Positions 45,311-54,577 are shown, counted from the stretch's first letter. The stretch: DNA of 64,000 nucleotides from Sedimentisphaerales bacterium (GCA_029907605.1 JARYLO010000001.1:1-64000); one strand, 5' to 3'. Translations and numbers: made by a program. The notes: generated by a model not told the origin, from the sequence alone.

Positions 45311-46711
45311 ATTTCCAGGATCCTATTTCTATCGCTGTCGATATTGATCGGGCTTAATAACGGCACCTCTGTTGATGGCGCTTCGCTTAAGCCTCGCGTG
45401 ATCGTACTGACCGATATATCCCCTGCCGATCACGAACCGGATGACTGGGAATCGATGATCCGGCTTTGTGTCCATGCCGATCTTCTTGAGATAGAAGGAC
45501 TTATAGCCACGACCGGCTGGAGCTACGAGCAAGCAACTGCGCAAAGTCTTGATCTGATACACAAGGTGATCGATGCCTACGAAAAGGATCTGCCCAACCT
45601 GCTCAAACGTTCTGGGCAGACCGGCTTTCTGCAGGATGAGTCCAGGCAGGAGATCGGATATTGGCCCAGCCCGAATTACCTGCGGAGTCGGGCCGTGATG
45701 GGCAGCAATAAAAGGGGCTTCAGCCACATCGGTGAGGATAACGATTCTGCTGGCAGCAACCTTATCATAAAGGTCGTAGATGAGGCCGATGAGAGGCCTG
45801 TATGGATACTGGCATGGGGCGGGGCAAATACACTGGCCCAGGCGATCTGGCGGGTGCAGAGGGATCGCGATAGAGGACGACTGATGGCATTTCTGCACAA
45901 GATCCGGGTGTATACGATCACCGACCAGGACAGGAATATTAGTACCCCCTTTGAGTTCAGCTCGCATCAGTGGTTGCGGAGGGAGTTCGAGAAGGATCTA
46001 TTCTTCATCTGGGATGAATGCGCCTGGAAGTTTCAAAACGAAACCGGAAAGAGGAACTGGAACGAGTATGCACAGCACATCCAAGGGCATGGCAACCTGG
46101 GCGATATGTATCCTAGGTACAGATACGGTGTCGAGGGCGACACCCCCTCCTTTCTATACTTATTGCCAGTAGGCCTCAACAACCCTGACGTCCCGAATCA
46201 GGGAAGCTGGGGCGGCTATTTCGAATGGGCAATGGGACCGGACAACCAGACCTACGCATATACCAACCACCGAGGCCCTGCATACGCTACCTGCCGGAGG
46301 CTCTTGGAACACTTCTATCAGGCCACATTCAACAACTTCGCTGCCCGCATGGACTGGGCCAAGGATGGGGCAGGAAACCGCAACCCGGTTGTGGTGGTAA
46401 ATGGAAGCAGGGGTATCGACATACTGACTATCAGGGCCAGGCCTGGCGAGGAGATAGTCCTAGATGGATCGAAGACCTTCGATCCGGATGGGGACGCGAT
46501 ATCGTTCAATTGGTGGCATCTTCGCGAGGCGGGCACCTACGGTCAAGATGTGGAGATCCTAGGCTCAGACAGGAGCAACAGGAGCGGCGTAATCGTAAAG
46601 GTCCCTGAGGATGCAGCAGGTAGGACCTTTCACATCATCTGCGAGGTCACCGACAACGGCATACCGAACCTGACCAGCTATAGAAGGATCATCTTCGAGA
46701 CCGGAAGGTGA
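45311..46711 (+). CDS. Secreted DUF1593 / nucleoside-hydrolase-like protein 2, probable ATT start
   Basis: Paralogue of the preceding protein, 466 residues if started at the ATT at 45311. That start lies 6-7 bases after AAGGAG and yields a signal peptide (SRILFLSLSILIGL); the first classical start, TTG at 45344, would cut the signal peptide and has no ribosome site. The metal-site segment is longer than in paralogue 1 (VIVLTDISPADHEPDDWESM). Other shared blocks are RPVWILAWGGANTLAQAI and FIWDECAWKFQN. The C-terminal half ends in a cadherin-like segment (VLDGSKTFDPDGDAISFNWWH). It lies 36 bp after paralogue 1. Activity unknown. Confidence 0.75.
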   Translation: MSRILFLSLSILIGLNNGTSVDGASLKPRVIVLTDISPADHEPDDWESMIRLCVHADLLEIEGLIATTGWSYEQATAQSLDLIHKVIDAYEKDLPNLLKRSGQTGFLQDESRQEIGYWPSPNYLRSRAVMGSNKRGFSHIGEDNDSAGSNLIIKVVDEADERPVWILAWGGANTLAQAIWRVQRDRDRGRLMAFLHKIRVYTITDQDRNISTPFEFSSHQWLRREFEKDLFFIWDECAWKFQNETGKRNWNEYAQHIQGHGNLGDMYPRYRYGVEGDTPSFLYLLPVGLNNPDVPNQGSWGGYFEWAMGPDNQTYAYTNHRGPAYATCRRLLEHFYQATFNNFAARMDWAKDGAGNRNPVVVVNGSRGIDILTIRARPGEEIVLDGSKTFDPDGDAISFNWWHLREAGTYGQDVEILGSDRSNRSGVIVKVPEDAAGRTFHIICEVTDNGIPNLTSYRRIIFETGR

Positions 46712-46821
46712 CTTCTCCATCATCAAAGGCTGGTTTGCGACCTTCGCGGCCTGCAATGCCATGCCAGATGGCTGGCTTGTAGCCTCTGGCCAAGGCCGGC
46801 CTGTTGGTGTAAACTGATTTC

Positions 46822-48291
46822 ATGAGACGATCAATATACATAGATCTAAAAGGTACGCTGAACTATAAGGTGGGGTGGATGGCAGGCCTCCTGGCCATGG
46901 GGATGGCTGCCTGTGCTGCAGATCTTTCGGCCATCCCTGCATTTCCTGGTGCTGAAGGGTTTGGTGCCTATGCAAGGGGTGGACGCGGCGGGAAGGTCTT
47001 GTATGTGACCACACTGGATGATGAGGGATCTGGTAGCCTTCGTTGGGCGGTCGATCAGGATGGGCCACGTACGGTGATATTCGATATCTCCGGCACGATC
47101 AGGTTAAGGAAGGAACTGGTCATACGCAGACCGTTCATCACCATCGCCGGTCAGACAGCGCCTGGTGATGGGATCTGTCTGCGAGATGCGTCCCTGGTGA
47201 TTGCCACACATGATGTGATCGTACGCTATCTGCGTTGCCGGCTGGGCGACCAGGGCCGTGGCGGTGATGCGATCAGCATCACCGAGGGCAAGGATATCAT
47301 CCTTGACCATTGTTCTGCCAGTTGGAGTACTGACGAGGTCCTCTCGGTCTCGACCCGCGAGCCAAGATTGACCAATGTCACCGTGCAGTGGTGCTTCATC
47401 ACAGAGGCACTCAATCCAAAGGGACATGGCTTCGGTTCCTTGATCCGAGGGACCGGAGGGGCCAGGTATAGCTTCCTGCACAATCTATATGCACACAACC
47501 GCGGACGCAATCCGCGGCCTGGCAACTATGATTCGAATCCTTATGAAAAGGATCCAGATGGGCTGTTGTTGGATTTCAGGAATAACGTGATCTACAACTG
47601 GCAGGGCAGGTATGCCGGCTACAATGCTGATAGGCGAAGCGTCACCAGACTCAACTATGTAGGCAACTACCTTGTGCCAGGGCCTGATTCTCAGGCCAAT
47701 GGGATCGCCTATGCCACTGGTTCGCCCTACAACCGTGCCTTCTTTGCAGGCAATGTCTATGATGGCAGGCTGCCGGCGGATCCCTGGTGTATCGTTCGCT
47801 ATGATCCAAACTGGACGGACCAGGTTATTGAGGCATACAAGCAGGACAGGCCCTTCGAGGCTGGATTGGTCCATGACGAGGATGCCTTTACCGCATACCA
47901 GCAGGTCTTGAAGACAGGTGGCGCAAGCCTGCCAAGACGGGACTCGGTGGACCGCCGGGTCGTAAACGACGTATTGAACAGGACAGGAAGGATCATCAAC
48001 AGCCAGGAGGACGTAGGCGGCTGGCCTCAGCTGAAGTCCAAGCCTGCACCTGCAGATAGCGACGGCGACGGGATGCCGGACGAGTGGGAGAGGCGTTTTG
48101 GTCTGAATGCAGCAGATCCATCCGATGGACCTGCAGATCAGGACCGCGACGGCTATACAAACCTGGAGGAGTATCTCAATGGGACCAATCCAACGGAGTT
48201 CGTGGACTATACCAATCCAAGTAACAACATCGATAAACTGCAGGCCCCTTCTGGAGCTCTTTGCTTGCAGCCCAAGACCAGCGGCCAGTAG
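46822..48291 (+). CDS. Secreted PL1 pectate lyase 1
   Basis: 489 residues, signal segment VGWMAGLLAMGMAACA. The beta-helix catalytic part begins FPGAEGFGAYARGGRGGKV, then DGPRTVIFDISGTI, ITIAGQTAPGDGICLRDASL, and the PL1 signature LDHCSASWSTDEVLSV. Eliminates polygalacturonate to unsaturated oligogalacturonides. The tail carries two calcium-loop repeats (DSDGDGMPDEWE and DQDRDGYTNLEEYLNG), a thrombospondin-3/dockerin-like element. No dockerin receptor or cohesin is nearby. No clear ribosome site before the ATG; the region 46712-46821 shows nothing else. Confidence 0.9.
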   Translation: MRRSIYIDLKGTLNYKVGWMAGLLAMGMAACAADLSAIPAFPGAEGFGAYARGGRGGKVLYVTTLDDEGSGSLRWAVDQDGPRTVIFDISGTIRLRKELVIRRPFITIAGQTAPGDGICLRDASLVIATHDVIVRYLRCRLGDQGRGGDAISITEGKDIILDHCSASWSTDEVLSVSTREPRLTNVTVQWCFITEALNPKGHGFGSLIRGTGGARYSFLHNLYAHNRGRNPRPGNYDSNPYEKDPDGLLLDFRNNVIYNWQGRYAGYNADRRSVTRLNYVGNYLVPGPDSQANGIAYATGSPYNRAFFAGNVYDGRLPADPWCIVRYDPNWTDQVIEAYKQDRPFEAGLVHDEDAFTAYQQVLKTGGASLPRRDSVDRRVVNDVLNRTGRIINSQEDVGGWPQLKSKPAPADSDGDGMPDEWERRFGLNAADPSDGPADQDRDGYTNLEEYLNGTNPTEFVDYTNPSNNIDKLQAPSGALCLQPKTSGQ

Positions 48292-48357
48292 CCAGATCGA
48301 ATGCTTATCGCATTTGTGAAAGTAGGGCAGGCGAAAGACATAGAAAAGAACGATCTT

Positions 48358-50889
48358 ATGACAACGAGAGGTCTTGAATTTGTCGTTTTTCGTGTATGGT
48401 TTCTTATGATCTTGCTCGCGGGTGTGGCCCCATTATCCTCGGCAGGGGAGCTGAAGGTGGATATCAACAATAGTGGCCGCAAGTGGACCGAAGGTACGGA
48501 CCCTGCCTTTGTGCCGTGGTCTACGGAATATGCCTGGCTTTCTGGCGGGGATAGTACCACAGCTACATTCGATGGTGTTACCATTACCTTTAGGCGAATT
48601 GGTCCCAATGGTTCTGGTCTGAGGGCAGGTTACTGGAAGAACGGGGTGGTGGACCTGGGCGTCAAGCTGCTAGGGGATGGGCTCAAGGTCGACAGCGACG
48701 ATTCCACGCCGGTCCAGATAGAGATGCGAATCAAGGGGCTTAGTCCAGGTATGCATACCTTGCTGACCTACCATAACGATTGGGATAATCACACGGCCTA
48801 TTCGGTGGCACCCCTGGATATCTTTGTGGATGGTGTGCAGGTAGTAGACGATCTGCAGGTAACGGTCCGAGCTGCCAGTCCAGCAGAGGCCGCCACTGCC
48901 TACCTTGAGTTCGAGGTAGCCGCCGGCCGGGATGTGGTGATCCTATTCTCTACCGATCCTAATTCCGGTGCGGCCAAACAGAATGTCTGGATCAATGGGT
49001 TCGAGATCGATACTGCCGACCTCGCTCGTAAGGCGATCGAGCCCTGCCCAGCAAATGGAGACGAACACGTAGATGCTGATAATAAGACGGTGCTGCTCAG
49101 TTGGACCGCCGCACCTTCGGCCGTCTTGCATGATGTGTATCTGGGCACCGAGATGGATGCAGTAAAAAAGGCCACACGGAACTCGGCCGAGTTCAAGGGC
49201 AATCAGGCTGCCAACGAATATCTGGCTGAAGGCATAGATAGCCTGCTGACCTATTACTGGCGTGTGGACGAGATCGACGCAGAGGGCCGGGTTACTCGCG
49301 GCGACGTATGGATGTTCAGACCGCGTCACCTGGCCTTTCCTGGTGCAGAGGGCTACGGCAGATTTGCCAGAGGAGGCCGTGGCGGTGTGGTCGTGAAGGT
49401 GACCAACCTCAGAGACAATGGTCCTGGGAGCCTCCGTGATGCCATCGAGGGCGACTACGGCCCGCGGACCGTTATCTTCGATGTGGGAGGATTGATAACG
49501 CTTGACAACGATATCATCATCGCCGGCGACCGGCCCTATATCACCGTGGCTGGCCAGACCGCACCTGGCAAGGGGATCTGCATCAAACGACAACAGTTTG
49601 GCCTCAGCGGTGCACGGGATGTGATCGTACGGTTCATAAGGGTCCGCGTGGGCAAGGAGAGCGGCGAGACCCAAAATGCCTCTGGGATGGCAGGTGTAGA
49701 CCACTGTATCATGGACCACTGTTCGATCAGTTGGGGCATCGACGAGGGGATCAGTTCCCGCAACGCCAAGAACTTGACACTGCAGAGGACGCTCATCGCC
49801 GAGGCACTGAACATAGCCGGACACGACAAGTACCCGCCTGGCAAGGCCCATGGCTTTGCCGCTAGTATAGGAGGTGACATAGGCAGCTTCCATCACAACC
49901 TACTTGCCCATTGTGCTGGACGCAATTGGAGCCTTGCAGGAGGGCTGGATGGGGCAGGCTTTTGTGCAGGCAGGCTGGATATCTTCAACAACGTGGTCTA
50001 TAACTGGAACTCTAGGACGACAGATGGAGGCGCACACCAGGTCAACTTCGTGAATAATTATTACAAGCCCGGTCCAGCAAGCGTGATCTTCACCGCCCTG
50101 AACCCCCAATATGAGGGCTTTCCCGGTACACAGCAGTACTACATGGCCGGCAATTTGATGCCAGCATACTTTGACGAGGCCAATCAGATGGCTGGGACCA
50201 GGCCCGAAGGCAATCCGCCTTATTCGCTCTTTGTAGACAAGCCTTTCTTTGAATCCTATGCAACGATCCATACCGCTCGCAATGCCTATAAACAGGTCCT
50301 TTCGGATGTAGGTTGTAATCTGCCCATGATCGACCAGACCGATTCGCGTATCATCCGTGAGACCATCGAAGGTAACTATACCTATGTAGGCAGTATTAGC
50401 GGCCTTCCTGGCCTGCCTGATACTACAGATGACGTGGGCGGCTGGGAGGACTACCCAGAGGCACACCGCCCGGCAGATTGGGACACGGACAACGACGGCC
50501 TACCCAACTGGTGGGAGAAGATCCACGGGCTTGATCCCAATTCTCCACCTGGAGATCTCTCGGATAGTAACGGCGATCCTGACGGAGACGGATACACCAA
50601 TCTGGAGGAGTATCTGGACTGGATGGCCCAACCGCATGTGGACTGCCAGGCAGGGTCATCGGTCGATGTCGACCTATATGCCCTCAGCCGCGGTTACCTC
50701 AAGACCGGTCCGCAGTACACATTCTCGAACCAGGTCAACGGGACCGTCACGCTGATCAGCGGCCGGTATGCCAGGTTCACGGCGGCAACAAGCCATGATG
50801 CAATCGGCGGTTTTAGCTTTACCGTGACGGATCAGGAAGGCGATAGTATGACCCGTAGGGTTAATGTCAGGATCATAGCCGGTCTATGA
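48358..50889 (+). CDS. Secreted PL1 pectate lyase 2 with N-terminal malectin- and FN3-like domains
   Basis: 843 residues from the ATG at 48358 (signal FRVWFLMILLAGVAPLSSA; the ATG at 48301 has no signal in front). A malectin-like domain (about 30-215), one FN3-like module (about 220-320; HDVYLGTEMDAVKKA...TYYWRVDE), then the lyase: FPGAEGYGRFARGGRGG, ITVAGQTAPGKGICIKR, MDHCSISWGIDEGIS. Calcium loops DTDNDGLPNWWEK and DPDGDGYTNLEEYL follow, and a last beta domain. Stop overlaps the GH79-like start by 4 bp. Paralogue of the lyase at 46822 in its middle and C-terminal parts. Confidence 0.9.
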   Translation: MTTRGLEFVVFRVWFLMILLAGVAPLSSAGELKVDINNSGRKWTEGTDPAFVPWSTEYAWLSGGDSTTATFDGVTITFRRIGPNGSGLRAGYWKNGVVDLGVKLLGDGLKVDSDDSTPVQIEMRIKGLSPGMHTLLTYHNDWDNHTAYSVAPLDIFVDGVQVVDDLQVTVRAASPAEAATAYLEFEVAAGRDVVILFSTDPNSGAAKQNVWINGFEIDTADLARKAIEPCPANGDEHVDADNKTVLLSWTAAPSAVLHDVYLGTEMDAVKKATRNSAEFKGNQAANEYLAEGIDSLLTYYWRVDEIDAEGRVTRGDVWMFRPRHLAFPGAEGYGRFARGGRGGVVVKVTNLRDNGPGSLRDAIEGDYGPRTVIFDVGGLITLDNDIIIAGDRPYITVAGQTAPGKGICIKRQQFGLSGARDVIVRFIRVRVGKESGETQNASGMAGVDHCIMDHCSISWGIDEGISSRNAKNLTLQRTLIAEALNIAGHDKYPPGKAHGFAASIGGDIGSFHHNLLAHCAGRNWSLAGGLDGAGFCAGRLDIFNNVVYNWNSRTTDGGAHQVNFVNNYYKPGPASVIFTALNPQYEGFPGTQQYYMAGNLMPAYFDEANQMAGTRPEGNPPYSLFVDKPFFESYATIHTARNAYKQVLSDVGCNLPMIDQTDSRIIRETIEGNYTYVGSISGLPGLPDTTDDVGGWEDYPEAHRPADWDTDNDGLPNWWEKIHGLDPNSPPGDLSDSNGDPDGDGYTNLEEYLDWMAQPHVDCQAGSSVDVDLYALSRGYLKTGPQYTFSNQVNGTVTLISGRYARFTAATSHDAIGGFSFTVTDQEGDSMTRRVNVRIIAGL

Positions 50890-52373
50890 GTAAGAATAAG
50901 ATAAGGCCGACGGGATTTACACCCTTGGCGGGCCTGCCTCTTGCGATCCTCCTGCTGTTGGGCAGTGCCTGCCAGCCTAGACCCGTAGAGCTTACAGTCC
51001 ATACAGACAGGCCCGGCCCTATGATAAGTCAAGACTCGCTGGGGCTGAGCTACGAGACCTTGACATTGTTGCCAGATGAGCAGGGCAGGTACTATTTCGA
51101 TCCAAACAACAGGGAACTGATTAAGCTCCTGGATACGTTGGGGATACGTCACATTCGGATCGGTGGCAATTCCGCAGATGCCCCAAACATCCCGCTGCCG
51201 CAAGAGCAGGATATTCGCATCTTCTTTTCATTCGCTAGGGCCGCAGGGGTAAAGGTGATCTACACATTCCGCTTGCAGGATGGCGATCCTGAATATGCAG
51301 CCAAAGTGGCCAGTATCATCCGGGATTGCCATGGCGGCACCCTTCAGTACCTTGCCATAGGCAACGAACCCAGCTATTATAAAGATCCTAGCCTATATGC
51401 AAGCAAGTGGGCTGCGATTCGGGACGCAGTCATCAGGCAGTTCCCAGATGCTCTATTCTGTGGTCCAGACCAGAACCCATCGCCCGAGCTTTGCAGGAGA
51501 TTGATCAGGGATTTCAGCACAGGCCCCGGCCGCCTGGCCCTGATCACCCAGCACAGCTATCCCCTTGGGTGCGCATATCAGAACCCGATGGAGGCCCTGG
51601 ACGCCAATGACCTGTCCGTTCTTATCCCCCAAGACCCGGTTTCGGCCAGGCAGGGGATGCTCTCGCGTGAGGTCTGGGCTGTTTATGAGAAGATACATGG
51701 ACAGATCTTAGAAGGGATCAAAGGTCACGATATGCCGTACAGGCTCACCGAGGTCAATAACTACTGGTTCGGCGGGCTCAAGGGTGCGAGCGATACCTAT
51801 GCAGCTGCCTTGTGGGCGATCGACTACATCTACTGGTGGCTTTGGCACGGTGCGGTGGGGCTAAACTTCCATACTGGCGATAGATGCGGCGGCCGCTTGA
51901 TAGTGCCATGCCAGTATGCGGCATTCATCAAGGCCTCTGATGGATACCAGGTACGGCCGCTAGGTTATGGATTGAAGGTATTTGCACTAGGTGGTCAAGG
52001 AAGACTGATCCATGTTGATGTGAAGGGCCCGGACCGCCAGATAGTCGCATACGCAACGATGACAGACAACGGCGATATCTTTGTAACCGCCATCAACACC
52101 AGATGCGACAAGGAAACGGCAATGACGACAGTCCAGATCAGGCTCTCGGACGGGGCAGGTATCAAGAAGGCCCAGGCCATCTTCCTGACCGCACCTGGGG
52201 GCGATATCGCGACCCAGTCTGGCCTGCTTCTGGGTGGTGCACAGATCCGCAATGACGGGACCTGGGATGGCCGCTGGAGCCAGGTAGAGGCGTTGGATCA
52301 GGAATCCGCTTCTATGACTATCGCCATGCCCCCAGCCAGCGCGGCTGTAGTCAGGATCCTGAAGGATCACTAG
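50886..52373 (+). CDS. Secreted GH79-like glycosidase (beta-glucuronidase type)
   Basis: 495 residues, N-terminal signal with possible lipobox (LPLAILLLLGSAC). A clan-A TIM barrel: LGIRHIRIGGNSAD, then acid/base E161 in AIGNEPSYY and nucleophile E289 in RLTEVNNYWFGG, followed by a C-terminal beta domain (AGPGY-like VAYATMTDNGDIFVTAIN). The order and spacing fit GH79 (beta-glucuronidase, heparanase-like). It would release glucuronate or 4-O-methylglucuronate from arabinogalactan, feeding the UxaC branch at 58.7 kb. Translation is coupled to PL1 lyase 2. Precise substrate unproven. Confidence 0.75.
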   Translation: MSKNKIRPTGFTPLAGLPLAILLLLGSACQPRPVELTVHTDRPGPMISQDSLGLSYETLTLLPDEQGRYYFDPNNRELIKLLDTLGIRHIRIGGNSADAPNIPLPQEQDIRIFFSFARAAGVKVIYTFRLQDGDPEYAAKVASIIRDCHGGTLQYLAIGNEPSYYKDPSLYASKWAAIRDAVIRQFPDALFCGPDQNPSPELCRRLIRDFSTGPGRLALITQHSYPLGCAYQNPMEALDANDLSVLIPQDPVSARQGMLSREVWAVYEKIHGQILEGIKGHDMPYRLTEVNNYWFGGLKGASDTYAAALWAIDYIYWWLWHGAVGLNFHTGDRCGGRLIVPCQYAAFIKASDGYQVRPLGYGLKVFALGGQGRLIHVDVKGPDRQIVAYATMTDNGDIFVTAINTRCDKETAMTTVQIRLSDGAGIKKAQAIFLTAPGGDIATQSGLLLGGAQIRNDGTWDGRWSQVEALDQESASMTIAMPPASAAVVRILKDH

Positions 52374-52387
52374 TGGATATGGTTGGA

Positions 52388-53191
52388 TCAGGGTGATCTC
52401 CGCACAAAGTACCGGATCATGCAGTCCAGGTCCTGCCTGTCATCCTCAGGTGGCCTCATGCCAAATGAGAAGGAGCCAGGTTGGTCTATTCCGGACCTGC
52501 ACCATCTTATAAAGCTGTTGTCGTGCCAGGGGTGCAGCTCAACGTGCAAATCTGCGAACCCCAGCGTGGTTCGCGGACCGTGCCAGAGGGCGAGGGGATC
52601 GACCCAGGCCTGGCCTGCAATATCCATCGTCCAGGAACCAAGGTTCATCCCTCTAGGGTCATAGTCTTCCACGAAGATATACTTCTCCGCGGGCCTCTTG
52701 ATCTCGGTCATGTTCTGAATGCTTACGTGGCCAGGCCAACTGCCTCCACCTGCCCCATCGATGATCGAGTAGGTTCTATAAGATGCGGCCAAAAGGCCCC
52801 TAATCCTCTGGTCAGCAGGGCACCTATAGACCTCTATAGACTTGCTCACATAAGGGAACAGTGCACCCTTCTTGATGGCCTCCATCTTTTCCTTCAGGGA
52901 GGCATATGAACTATCCGGTACCAGGACCCACGGCAATGGTTCGTTGGATGCCCTTATCGCCCCTTCGCTCTTAACCTTTGGGTTGACCAGGCGGTAATTA
53001 TGGTCCTGGGCGTACATGAACCAGGCCACTAGCAAGGTCCTGGTATTGCTCGCACAGTGCAGCCTTGCCCCACGATCCCTTGCTGCCCTCAAGGCAGGCA
53101 TCAGGATCGCCATCAGGATCGCTATGATGGCGATAACCACAAGTACCTCAACTAACGTGAAGGCAGAGCTCTTTGATGTATTGGGAGACAT
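52388..53191 (-). CDS. Pseudopilin-like protein with prepilin start
   Basis: 267 residues. Leader MSPNTSKSSA, then [16 protein letters not shown] (Glu5 of the mature form). ALRAARDRGARLHCASNTRTLL follows. The C-terminus has LWHGPRTTLGFADLHVEL, H-X9-D with DL in place of DG. Convergent with the GH79-like gene (14 bp between stops), it marks the right end of the polysaccharide region. A good promoter (53226-53253) precedes it. Confidence 0.83.
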   Translation of the reverse strand: MSPNTSKSSAFTLVEVLVVIAIIAILMAILMPALRAARDRGARLHCASNTRTLLVAWFMYAQDHNYRLVNPKVKSEGAIRASNEPLPWVLVPDSSYASLKEKMEAIKKGALFPYVSKSIEVYRCPADQRIRGLLAASYRTYSIIDGAGGGSWPGHVSIQNMTEIKRPAEKYIFVEDYDPRGMNLGSWTMDIAGQAWVDPLALWHGPRTTLGFADLHVELHPWHDNSFIRWCRSGIDQPGSFSFGMRPPEDDRQDLDCMIRYFVRRSP

Positions 53192-53225
53192 AACCTAGGC
53201 TTACTCAAGGCCCGAACCTAGTGTA

Positions 53226-53253
53226 ATCATAGATACATGCCCAGACCAGTCAA
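53226..53253 (-). promoter_or_regulatory. Sigma-70 promoter of the 52.4 kb pseudopilin gene
   Basis: Minus strand: TTGACT (53253-53248), 16 bp, TATGAT (53231-53226), 5 of 6 matches in each box. Start near 53219, a leader of about 28 bases. Confidence 0.6.
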
Positions 53254-53291
53254 CGATGGTCGGGCCTAGAGTCCAGGTCGATTTAGCCAGG

Positions 53292-53320
53292 TTGACGGTC
53301 GGGATGGTGGTAGATACAAT
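53292..53320 (+). promoter_or_regulatory. Sigma-70 promoter of the dapL-folK-panC-panD-lgt operon
   Basis: TTGACG (53292-53297), 17 bp, TACAAT (53315-53320), 5 of 6 in each box; start near 53327, then CAGGAGG and the dapL ATG at 53351. Confidence 0.65.
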
Positions 53321-53350
53321 ACCGCGGTCTTTCAGGAGGCCAGGATTCCG

Positions 53351-54565
53351 ATGGCAACGGTCAACCAGAACTACCTCAAACTCAAGGCAGGCTATCTATT
53401 CCCAGAGATAGGCCGCAGGGTGAGGGCCTACAAGCAGGCACATCCTGAGGCACGGATTATCAGGATGGGCATTGGCGATGTGACGCAGCCGCTGGTGCCG
53501 GCGGTCATAGAGGGCATGCACCGGGCAGTGGACCAGATGTCCAGGCAAGAGACCTTTCGTGGCTACGATGACAGCGGGATCGGCTATGAGTTCCTCCGCA
53601 AGGTCATCGCGGAACACGACTACAAACCGCGCGGTGTAGATATAGACCCAGACGAGATCATCATAAGCGATGGGGCCAAGTCAGACACGGCTAACATCCA
53701 GGAGCTCTTTGGACCTGAGAATGTAGTGGCAGTGGCGGACCCTGTCTATCCTGTGTATGTGGATACGAGTGTGATGGCGGGCCGTACAGGTCCTGCAGAC
53801 GAGAAGGGCAGGTACGTTGGCCTGGTCTATATGCCTGCGACAGAGGCCAATGGCTTCGTACCGGAACCGCCCGAGTGCCACGTAGACCTCATATATCTGT
53901 GTTTTCCCAACAACCCAACAGGTGCAGTAGCCACCAGAGGGCAGCTAGCCAGATGGGTCGAATATGCCAAGGCCGAGGAGGCGGTTATCCTCTTCGATGC
54001 TGCCTATGAGGCCTTTATTGCCGACCATTCGATCCCACATTCGATATATGAGATCCCTGGTGCAAGGGAGGTGGCGATCGAGTTCCGCAGCTTCTCGAAG
54101 ACCGCCGGGTTTACGGGCGTCAGGTGTGCATTTACGGTAGTGCCGAGGGCACTGAAGATAGGTGATGTGGAACTTAGATCGCTGTGGATCAGGCGGCAGA
54201 CCACAAAGTTCAATGGTGTCTCATATATCACACAGGTTGGGGCTGCTGCTGTCTATACGCCTGAAGGCCAGGCCCAGATACGGCGGACCATAAAGATCTA
54301 CATGGATAATGCCGCCAGGATCAGGCAAAAACTAGGGCAGCTTGGTTATACGGTTTACGGGGGCATACATGCCCCATACATCTGGCTCAAGACACCAACC
54401 GGGATGGGGTCCTGGGAGTTCTTTGACCTGCTCCTGGAGCGGATCCAGGTGGTTGGTACACCTGGCGTAGGCTTTGGGCCGATGGGTGAGGGTTTTTTAC
54501 GGCTGACGGCCTTTGCAAGGCCAGAGGATGTGGACGAGGCCCTGGACAGGTTTGCCAGGCTGTAG
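53351..54565 (+). CDS. dapL: LL-diaminopimelate aminotransferase
   Basis: 404 residues of a fold-type I PLP enzyme that turns tetrahydrodipicolinate straight into LL-diaminopimelate for lysine and peptidoglycan, bypassing DapC/D/E. The start ([18 protein letters not shown]), [25 protein letters not shown] and [17 protein letters not shown] are family hallmarks. The PLP lysine is K250 in [13 protein letters not shown]. DapL is common in the PVC group. First gene of a five-gene operon with 12, 10, 26 and 6 bp gaps. Confidence 0.95.
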   Translation: MATVNQNYLKLKAGYLFPEIGRRVRAYKQAHPEARIIRMGIGDVTQPLVPAVIEGMHRAVDQMSRQETFRGYDDSGIGYEFLRKVIAEHDYKPRGVDIDPDEIIISDGAKSDTANIQELFGPENVVAVADPVYPVYVDTSVMAGRTGPADEKGRYVGLVYMPATEANGFVPEPPECHVDLIYLCFPNNPTGAVATRGQLARWVEYAKAEEAVILFDAAYEAFIADHSIPHSIYEIPGAREVAIEFRSFSKTAGFTGVRCAFTVVPRALKIGDVELRSLWIRRQTTKFNGVSYITQVGAAAVYTPEGQAQIRRTIKIYMDNAARIRQKLGQLGYTVYGGIHAPYIWLKTPTGMGSWEFFDLLLERIQVVGTPGVGFGPMGEGFLRLTAFARPEDVDEALDRFARL

Positions 54566-54577
54566 GGCCGCATTGCC

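Noticed and set aside
48943-49896. A 317-codon minus-strand frame inside PL1 lyase 2
   Set aside because: It lies wholly opposite a gene with clear PL1 motifs and has no recognisable domain.
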